Assembly (NCBI GenBank): GCA_023132155.1
Contig: JAGLYP010000030.1
Location: forward strand, 1-35,818
Direction of reading: 5' to 3'
Length of the DNA stretch: 35,818 nucleotides
Origin: Candidatus Parcubacteria bacterium
GTDB taxonomy: Bacteria; Patescibacteriota; Patescibacteriia; Patescibacteriales; UBA12075
Part shown: positions 23,643 through 28,800 of the stretch, piece by piece
Numbering within the stretch: the stretch's first letter is position 1
Layout: each line of letters begins with the position of its first letter
Made by a program: the position numbers and the translations under genes
Notes under the pieces: generated by a model
What the model saw: the letters and a program-made list of their open reading frames with translations, nothing else
Databases searched by the model: none
What the model was told of the DNA's origin: nothing

Positions 23643-24158
23643 ATGAAAATATTAGTCGTCGGGAGCTGGCATCCTGAAAAAATAAAAAAATATACTTTAC
23701 AAGCCCAAGAGCTGGGCATGCTTTTGGCCGAAAGAGGGCATATTTTAGTCGCGTCGCCCGGTTCCGGATTTCAGGGCTTGGTTGCTAGGGCATATAGGCA
23801 AAATAACGGCTCTGAATTTATCGGTTATTATCCTGAATTAAAATTAATGCGTGAATTCGGTGAAAATATTTTAACTGAACCGGATACAAAAATTTATACA
23901 AAACAGGATTATCCAACCAGGAATCTTTTAGAAATAAAAGAAAGCGAAGCGGTTATTGGAATTACAGGCGGGCTTGGAACTCTAACTGAATTAATAGCGT
24001 CCATTTATGATTACAAACTTCCAACTTCTTTTTACAAAGGAAGCAGCGATATCATTGATAAATTTATTAAAAGAGAATCATGCTTTGCGAAAAAAATTAA
24101 TTACGGAAATAATATCAATAACCTGTTAGATTATCTTGAAAATACCAGCGCAAAATAA
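23643..24158 (+). CDS. LOG/TIGR00725-type Rossmann-fold (SLOG) protein
   Basis: 171 aa. MKILVVGSWHPEKIKKYTLQ fits the first strand and loop, LAERGHILVASPGSGFQGLV the nucleotide-binding region, PTRNLLEIKESEAVIGI the segment preceding, and TGGLGTLTELIAS the conserved GGxGTxxE. LOG proteins release cytokinin-type bases from nucleotide monophosphates; other SLOG members bind nucleotides or act in signalling. The lead residue of the usual PGGxGTxxE is T here (TGGLGTLTE), so the substrate is uncertain. It is monocistronic, with its own consensus promoter and a terminator. Confidence 0.82.
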   Translation: MKILVVGSWHPEKIKKYTLQAQELGMLLAERGHILVASPGSGFQGLVARAYRQNNGSEFIGYYPELKLMREFGENILTEPDTKIYTKQDYPTRNLLEIKESEAVIGITGGLGTLTELIASIYDYKLPTSFYKGSSDIIDKFIKRESCFAKKINYGNNINNLLDYLENTSAK

Positions 24159-24180
24159 CATTATAATTTTTATTTCAACA

Positions 24181-24218
24181 TAAAAACCGCTCTTAAAAAT
24201 TTAAGAACGGTTTTTTAA
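24181..24218 (+). terminator. Rho-independent terminator after the LOG-family gene
   Basis: Imperfect stem AACCGCTCTTAAA / TTTAAGAACGGTT followed by TTTTT; A-runs on the other side allow it to serve the minus-strand gene at 24242-24559 as well. Confidence 0.8.
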
Positions 24219-24241
24219 TATAAAATAAAAAAATCACAAAC

Positions 24242-24559
24242 CTATTTCAAATACTCCTTAACGCTATTCGGCAGATTATCTAAATTCGGCAAATCACCAT
24301 TAACCGCATCGCCAAGACCCAATAATTCTTTATAAGTATCTAAAACTCCATTTAACAAAGGCGGCAAATAAATAATACTCAGCGCTATCGGAATTGCTAT
24401 AATCAATATTTTAATTATTCCAAAAATTCTTTGCCAAATCACAAAACCGTTTATTTTTTTACTTAACGCGAGTATTTCTTCTGATAATTTAATATTTTTC
24501 TCAACCAACTCCGTCATTTCCTCTATTTCATTCTTTAAATTATTTTTTTGTTCTTCCAT
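24242..24559 (-). CDS. Small membrane protein with N-terminal coiled coil, function unknown
   Basis: 105 aa. Residues 1-37 are charged and heptad-like (KNEIEEMTELVEKNIKLSEEI). A single membrane helix follows around 44-70 (IFGIIKILIIAIPIALSIIY), then a short tail with PPLLNGVLDTYKELLGL and NLDNLPNSVKEYLK. No known domain is recognised. A palindromic repeat abuts its start codon directly, and no Shine-Dalgarno can be seen, so expression is uncertain. It lies downstream of nrdG on the same strand, about 100 bases away, with the repeat in between; any link to ribonucleotide reduction is unsupported. Confidence 0.65.
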   Translation of the reverse strand: MEEQKNNLKNEIEEMTELVEKNIKLSEEILALSKKINGFVIWQRIFGIIKILIIAIPIALSIIYLPPLLNGVLDTYKELLGLGDAVNGDLPNLDNLPNSVKEYLK

Positions 24560-24628
24560 AGGTTATTCGCTTCGCGAACCCGCCACTGCGAATACCGTAG
24601 AACGGCACACGTGCGGGACATGCGAATG
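24557..24628. repeat. Dispersed repeat family C, copy 1
   Basis: Starts CATAGGTTATTCGCTTCGCG and continues AACCCGC...ACTGCGAAT, then GCGGGACATGCGAATG. A second copy at 28297-28348 matches but lacks an internal 19-base block (ACCGTAGAACGGCACACGT). The repeat begins exactly at the start codon of the minus-strand gene at 24559. Confidence 0.75.
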
Positions 24629-24661
24629 ATAATATTAAATTACTAAAATACTCGTAGATAA

Positions 24662-25414
24662 TTACCTCACCTCGCAAAAATCAACATAAGCCTCGCCAAT
24701 TTCTCTCATTTCTTCCATTGCCTTTAAAGAATACGGCTCATAATCCTGAAAGCGATCATTCACTAAGCCAGTATCTGATTTAAAATTCTGCAAATACCAT
24801 TTTTTAGCCCCTTTTATCAGCTCTCCTATATTTTTAATATCTTCCTTTTCTATTAATTCAGGCACTACCGTAGTCCTAAATTCATAAGGCAAGCCGCTTT
24901 GCATAATAATTTTTATGCTTTTTTCAATGCTATTCAAGTCGGGTTGTACTTCTGTTATTATATCATACTTTTCCAAAGAGCACTTAATATCCATAGCAAT
25001 ATAATCAATTAGCTTTTCATCTATTAAACTTTCCATCATTTTTGGATTTGTTCCGTTTGTATCCAGTTTGACTTTAAAACCTAGTTTTTTAATTTTTTTA
25101 ATAAAATTCGGCAAATCTTTATGGATTGTCGGCTCGCCGCCGGTAATAACAATCGCGTCTAATTTTTTTTGCCTTTTCTTTAAAAAATCAAAAAGGCCAT
25201 CCTCTGGGAATCGGGGATAAACCTTTTCGATCTTTTCATCTGTATTATCAGATGAATTGATATTTTTGAACTTGCCAACCTCGGATTGGGGCCAGACAAG
25301 CATAGGGTTATAACAAAAATGACAACGGAAATTACAGCCTTGCGTAAACACTATTGCCGAAATATGATCAGGATAATCCAATAAGCTGAATTTTTGCAAT
25401 CCGCCGATAATCAT
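24662..25414 (-). CDS. nrdG: Anaerobic ribonucleoside-triphosphate reductase activating protein
   Basis: 250 aa radical SAM activase. MIIGGLQKFSLLDYPDHISA, then TQGCNFRCHFCYNP gives the cluster Cys C27, C31 and C34 (CX3CX2C). DAIVITGGEPTIHKDLPNFI is the GGEP motif, and KVKLDTNGTNP and DYIAMDIKC follow the usual order. The enzyme uses S-adenosylmethionine and a 4Fe-4S cluster to put the glycyl radical on NrdD. It is longer than E. coli NrdG (154 aa) and matches the longer type found with many class III enzymes. It starts 6 bases after the 47-codon glycyl-radical gene, so the activase is coupled directly to its presumed radical-carrying target. Confidence 0.92.
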   Translation of the reverse strand: MIIGGLQKFSLLDYPDHISAIVFTQGCNFRCHFCYNPMLVWPQSEVGKFKNINSSDNTDEKIEKVYPRFPEDGLFDFLKKRQKKLDAIVITGGEPTIHKDLPNFIKKIKKLGFKVKLDTNGTNPKMMESLIDEKLIDYIAMDIKCSLEKYDIITEVQPDLNSIEKSIKIIMQSGLPYEFRTTVVPELIEKEDIKNIGELIKGAKKWYLQNFKSDTGLVNDRFQDYEPYSLKAMEEMREIGEAYVDFCEVR

Positions 25415-25420
25415 TTGTTT

Positions 25421-25564
25421 TTAATAGCCTTTTTCAATTTTAAACATTTTTCGATTATTATGTTCTGCTACTTTAGCGTCATTCCATTGTTTTATAGGGC
25501 GTAAATAACCGTTAACGCGGCTGTAAACTTCGCATTCTTGCCTTTGTCTTTTAACTGGGCTCAT
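25421..25564 (-). CDS. 47-aa glycyl-radical subunit, split C-terminus of NrdD
   Basis: Read by hand on the minus strand from ATG at 25564 to TAA at 25421. Residues 10-29 read QECEVYSRVNGYLRPIKQWN, followed by DAKVAEHNNRKMFKIEKGY. In one-chain class III reductases the zinc site is directly followed by a segment of the form (C/T)EVYSRVxGYLRPVxxWNxGK, and the Gly of RVxGY is the radical Gly (family knowledge). Here that is G19. The nrdD product upstream lacks this motif. The gene lies 86 bases after nrdD and 6 bases before nrdG, on the same strand. No strong Shine-Dalgarno; a TGT-TAAAAT sequence in the gap could be a minor promoter. It probably docks on NrdD to complete the active site, in the manner of the spare-part protein GrcA (YfiD) for pyruvate formate-lyase. 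Confidence 0.85.
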   Translation of the reverse strand: MSPVKRQRQECEVYSRVNGYLRPIKQWNDAKVAEHNNRKMFKIEKGY

Positions 25565-25650
25565 ATTTTTATTTTAGTTAAATATTCAAATTTTTATTAA
25601 ATAATTAACTGTTTTATTTTTTATTATTTTAACATAATTTATTAACTTTC

Positions 25651-27816
25651 TTAAAACCCTGCCATCGCTTGAATTAAATCCCTTTCATCTTTCTCAAAAT
25701 CAGCCTGTTTTTCATTTTCTTTTTTGGTACTTGTTGTTATTAATAAACTTTTTTGGCTGTCAAATCCATCTTGCTTGAGCGCGTCTTCGTTTTTATATCC
25801 AATCTCCGCGTCGCATTTTGGGCAATATTTATGCTCGCCGGTGATATAGCCATGTTTCGGGCAAATGGAAAAAGTCGGAGTAATCGTAAAATAAGGCAAA
25901 TGATAATTATAAGCAATGCTTTTTATGAGTCTTTTAACTGATTCGGCAGAAGGCAAGGCTTCGCCGACATAAGCATGCAATACCGTTCCGCCGGTATATT
26001 TAGTTTGAATATCATCCTGCAAATCCAAAGCCGCGAATAAATCATCGGTAAAATTAACAGGAAGCTGGGTTGAATTAGTATAGTATGGCGAAGCTTTGCC
26101 TTTTTTAACTGCTTCTTGATTAGCCACTATAATATCCGGATATTTTTCTCTGTCAACATTAGACAAACGCCTGGTGGTGCCCTCGGCCGGAGTAGCTTCC
26201 AGATTATATAAATTATTCGTGCTATTCTGGTAATCCATCATTTTTTCCCGCATATATTCCAATATTTCCAAAGCAAAAGCTTTTCCTTTTTTTGAAGTAA
26301 TATCCTCTGCAATCGGCGCAAAATTTAACAATGCTTCATTCATACCTATGACGCCGATTGTTGAAAAATGATTCTGCCAATATTTGCCAAACCTTTCTTT
26401 AATATTGCTTAAATAATGCCGAGCATACGGATAAAGCCCGCCCTCGGTTAACTTTTCCAAAACTTGCCGCTTAGTTTCCAGGCTATTGCTGGCAATAATC
26501 ATTAAACTGTTTAATCTGTCAAAAAATTCTTTTTTACTTTTTGATAAATAACCGATGCGGGGCAAATTAACAGTTACCACGCCGATTGAGCCGGTTAAAG
26601 GATTTGCGCCGAACAAACCGCCTCCTCTCCTTTTTAATTCCCTATTATCCAGCCGCAGACGACAGCACATAGACCGGGCATCTTCCGGGGACATATCCGA
26701 ATTGATAAAATTTGAAAAGTAAGGAATTCCGTATTTAGCCGTCATTTCAAACACTTTTTCCGTAACAGGAGATTCCCAGTCAAAATCCTCGGTAATATTA
26801 TAAGTTGGAATTGGAAAAGTAAATACCCTGCCCTTGGCATCTCCATCCATCATTGCCTCGGCAAAAGCCATATTCATCATATCCATCTCTTTTTGAAAAT
26901 CTTTATATCTTTCTTTCATTGCTTTACCGCCGATAATAACATTTTCCTCGCGCGTCTCTCCTGTTGGCGTTAAATCCATTGTAATATTTGTAAAAGGCGT
27001 TTGAAATCCGACTCTGGTCGGCACATTAATATTAAATAAAAATTCTTGAATGCATTGCTTTACTTCGTTATAATTCAAATTGTCATATTTTATAAAAGGC
27101 GCTAAATATGTGTCAAAGTTGGAAAATGCTTCCGCTCCGGCGACTTCGCCCTGAAGAGTGTAGAAAAAATTAATTACCTGCCCGAGAGCTGTGCGAAAAT
27201 GCTTTGGCGGTTTTGATTCAACTTTACCGAAAACTCCCGTAAAACCCTGAATAAGCAAATCTTTTAAATCCCAGCCCGCGCAATACGGCGCCAAAAGCTG
27301 TAAATCATGAATATGAATATCGCCGTTTTGGTGCGCGTTTCTAATATCTGAAGTATAAACTTTTGAAAGCCAATACTTCGCGGAAATAATAGACGCAAGA
27401 TGATTATTAAGCCCCTGCAGGCTATAACTCATATTTGAATTTTCTTTAATTCGCCAATCCGCCTGTTTTATATAATTTTCCATTATATCAACTGAATTCA
27501 CCATGTTTTTCATATCGCGCAAACGCGCCCTTTGATCACGATAAAGAATATATGCCTTGGCAACCTTAATCTGTTTATTGGAAATAAGAACTTCTTCAAC
27601 TATGTCTTGTATTTCTTCCACAGCCGGAATGCTTCTTTTATGAAATTTTTCTTTTAAAATTTCCACAACGCTATTGCTAAGCTTTTTTGCCGAATATTCA
27701 TCAGGCTTGCCGATTGCTTCCGTGGCCTTAAAAATAGCCTGTGTAATTTTCGCTTGATCAAAATTAACAATCCGGCCTTTTCTTTTACGAATTTGGGAAA
27801 CTTTTTTTTCTTGCAT
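25651..27816 (-). CDS. nrdD: Anaerobic ribonucleoside-triphosphate reductase large chain, lacking the glycyl-radical tail
   Basis: 721 aa. An ATP-cone (about 5-100: SQIRKRKGRIVNFDQAKITQ) gives allosteric control by ATP/dATP. The barrel domain has DIHIHDLQLLAPYCAGWDL with C179 as candidate thiyl-radical Cys, PTRVGFQTPFTNITMDL, SMCCRLRLDNREL, GSIGVVTVNLPRIGYL and TPAEGTTRRLSNVDREKYPD. A zinc site follows (ICPKHGYITGEHKYCPKC, with C652, C665 and C668). After it, where the RVxGYL radical loop is expected, the chain continues with a polar tail (NEDALKQDGFDSQKSLL ... LIQAMAGF) that has no such motif. The radical segment is instead encoded by the next gene (25421-25564). It makes dNTPs from NTPs without oxygen. 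It follows nrdR by 18 bases. Confidence 0.93.
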   Translation of the reverse strand: MQEKKVSQIRKRKGRIVNFDQAKITQAIFKATEAIGKPDEYSAKKLSNSVVEILKEKFHKRSIPAVEEIQDIVEEVLISNKQIKVAKAYILYRDQRARLRDMKNMVNSVDIMENYIKQADWRIKENSNMSYSLQGLNNHLASIISAKYWLSKVYTSDIRNAHQNGDIHIHDLQLLAPYCAGWDLKDLLIQGFTGVFGKVESKPPKHFRTALGQVINFFYTLQGEVAGAEAFSNFDTYLAPFIKYDNLNYNEVKQCIQEFLFNINVPTRVGFQTPFTNITMDLTPTGETREENVIIGGKAMKERYKDFQKEMDMMNMAFAEAMMDGDAKGRVFTFPIPTYNITEDFDWESPVTEKVFEMTAKYGIPYFSNFINSDMSPEDARSMCCRLRLDNRELKRRGGGLFGANPLTGSIGVVTVNLPRIGYLSKSKKEFFDRLNSLMIIASNSLETKRQVLEKLTEGGLYPYARHYLSNIKERFGKYWQNHFSTIGVIGMNEALLNFAPIAEDITSKKGKAFALEILEYMREKMMDYQNSTNNLYNLEATPAEGTTRRLSNVDREKYPDIIVANQEAVKKGKASPYYTNSTQLPVNFTDDLFAALDLQDDIQTKYTGGTVLHAYVGEALPSAESVKRLIKSIAYNYHLPYFTITPTFSICPKHGYITGEHKYCPKCDAEIGYKNEDALKQDGFDSQKSLLITTSTKKENEKQADFEKDERDLIQAMAGF

Positions 27817-27834
27817 AAGAGTTTTTACTAATTA

Positions 27835-28299
27835 TTACTTCTTTTTCTTATTTCTTAAAAGCTTATTTAACTCTTCTTGAAAATCCTGCAAGTCTTCAAA
27901 GGACTCATAAACGCTTGCAAAACGGATAAAAGCGACTTTGTCTACTTTTTTTAATTCTTTCATGATTATTCTGCCGACCTTGCTGGAAGAAACCTCGCTT
28001 TTTCTTAAACCTTGCAAATCCCTTTCAATCGCGCTGACCAATTTTTTAAAAACATCTTCGGTAATAATCCTTTTTTCCAAAGAACGCCTTAGGCCGCAAA
28101 CTAATTTTTCTTTATTGTATGCCTCTTTTCGCCCATCTCTTTTAATTATCATTAAATCCAAAAGCTCAATTTCTTCATAAGTTGAAAAACGAAAACCGCA
28201 CTTCAAACACTCCCTGCGGCGGCGAATAGAAAAACCGTCAACCGCTACCCGCGAATCAACTACTTTTGTATCTTGATGTAAACAAACAGGACATTTCAT
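27835..28299 (-). CDS. nrdR: Transcriptional repressor NrdR
   Basis: 154 aa, the normal length. A zinc ribbon is formed by C3/C6 (KCPVCLH) and C31/C34 (RRRECLKCGFRF). The ATP-cone domain (about 46-136) starts LLDLMIIKRDGRKEAYNKEK and includes RIIMKELKKVDKVAFIRFASVYESF. NrdR senses ATP/dATP through the cone and represses ribonucleotide reductase genes by binding pairs of NrdR boxes. Here it is first in the nrd operon, and two boxes overlap its promoter, so it should repress itself together with nrdD, the glycyl subunit and nrdG. A family C repeat abuts its start codon. Confidence 0.96.
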   Translation of the reverse strand: MKCPVCLHQDTKVVDSRVAVDGFSIRRRRECLKCGFRFSTYEEIELLDLMIIKRDGRKEAYNKEKLVCGLRRSLEKRIITEDVFKKLVSAIERDLQGLRKSEVSSSKVGRIIMKELKKVDKVAFIRFASVYESFEDLQDFQEELNKLLRNKKKK

Positions 28300-28480
28300 A
28301 GGTTATTCGCTTCGCGAACCCGCACTGCGAATGCGGGACATGCGAATGTGGCTATTCTCCGAACACGTAGACTATAAACATTCGCAATTCGCGACATTCG
28401 CATTTATTCGCAGATTAGCATTATTCATTAAGCAATTAGCAAATTAGCATTTATTCGCGGAATTAGCATTATTTATTTGG
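28297..28480. repeat. Dispersed repeat family C copy 2 plus ATTAGCATT-type short repeats
   Basis: 28297-28348 matches the copy at 24557-24628 (CATAGGTTATTCGCTTCGCG...) without its 19-base insert. From about 28378 to 28480 follow degenerate short units such as ATTCGCATTTATTCGC, AGATTAGCATTATTCATT and AAATTAGCATTTATTCGC. No coding sequence is visible; this makes up most of the nrdR leader downstream of the hairpin at 28482-28543. Confidence 0.65.
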
Positions 28481-28481
28481 C

Positions 28482-28543
28482 AATAAAAAAACACCTAAAA
28501 AAATTCCCTGTCTTTTAATTATGAATTTGTTAAAATTTAGGTG
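28482..28543 (-). terminator. Terminator-like hairpin in the nrd operon leader
   Basis: On the minus strand CACCTAAA (28543-28536) pairs with TTTAGGTG (28499-28492), directly followed by a run of seven T. The loop of about 36 bases contains a second possible stem, AAATTC/GAATTT. It lies between the nrd promoter and nrdR, so transcripts could end before the first gene. A three-codon frame (ATG AAC GCG TAA) behind AGAGGGG precedes it. Confidence 0.55.
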
Positions 28544-28566
28544 CGTTACGCGTTCATCCCCTCTTT

Positions 28567-28578
28567 ACAATATCTTGT
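28567..28578 (-). promoter_or_regulatory. NrdR box 1
   Basis: ACAATATCTTGT fits the NrdR-box core ACwATATaTwGT with one mismatch. It lies just downstream of the -10 of the nrd promoter. Its centre is 33 bases (three helical turns) from box 2. Confidence 0.75.
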
Positions 28579-28591
28579 ATTCCTTATTTAT

Positions 28592-28619
28592 ATTATACCA
28601 CTAGATATTGTAATGTCAA
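28592..28619 (-). promoter_or_regulatory. Promoter of the nrdR-nrdD-nrdG operon
   Basis: On the minus strand: TTGACA (28619-28614), a 16-base spacer, TATAAT (28597-28592). Both hexamers are perfect. The spacer carries NrdR box 2, and box 1 covers the region around +5 to +15. Confidence 0.85.
28600..28611 (-). promoter_or_regulatory. NrdR box 2
   Basis: ACTAGATATTGT fits the NrdR-box core with one mismatch, lying between the -35 and -10 hexamers. Eleven bases of it (AGATATTGTAA) are an exact inverted copy of the left part of box 1 (TTACAATATCT). Confidence 0.75.
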
Positions 28620-28800
28620 TCCCTTTTAGTTTTTGCTTATCTTACAAAAAATAAATTTTATCTATTCTTAATTTAACATTTACACAAAAATTTACAAGCT
28701 TTTTTGTGTGGATAAGTGGATAACTTTGATAATTACAAATTACACCCGTCAAGCGAGTACAAGCAAATAAGCACAAATTCACAAATACAACGATCGGTAC
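28620..28800. other. Intergenic stretch between the nrd promoter and the M16 peptidase gene
   Basis: 181 bases, AT-rich. Besides the DnaA-like boxes it has an inverted repeat ACACAAAAA / TTTTTGTGT (about 28682-28709) and, at 28740-28795, words such as AAGCGAGTACAAGCAAATAAG and CACAAATTCACAAATAC that look like dispersed repeat sequence. No gene or clear terminator for the M16 gene was found. Confidence 0.4.
28707..28723. promoter_or_regulatory. Two overlapping DnaA-box-like sites upstream of the nrd promoter
   Basis: TGTGGATAA at 28707-28715 is a perfect reverse complement of TTATCCACA, and AGTGGATAA at 28715-28723 differs by one base. They lie about 90 bases upstream of the nrd -35. DnaA controls nrd genes in E. 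coli, so a link is plausible. There are too few boxes here, and no dnaA/dnaN, to call an origin. Confidence 0.45.

Noticed and set aside
28378-28480. CRISPR-like array of ATTAGCATT/ATTCGC units
   Set aside because: The units are short, irregular and lack spacers of constant length; no cas gene is present in the window.
28620-28800. Replication origin
   Set aside because: There are only two overlapping DnaA-like boxes, and no dnaA, dnaN, gyrase or cluster of boxes nearby.
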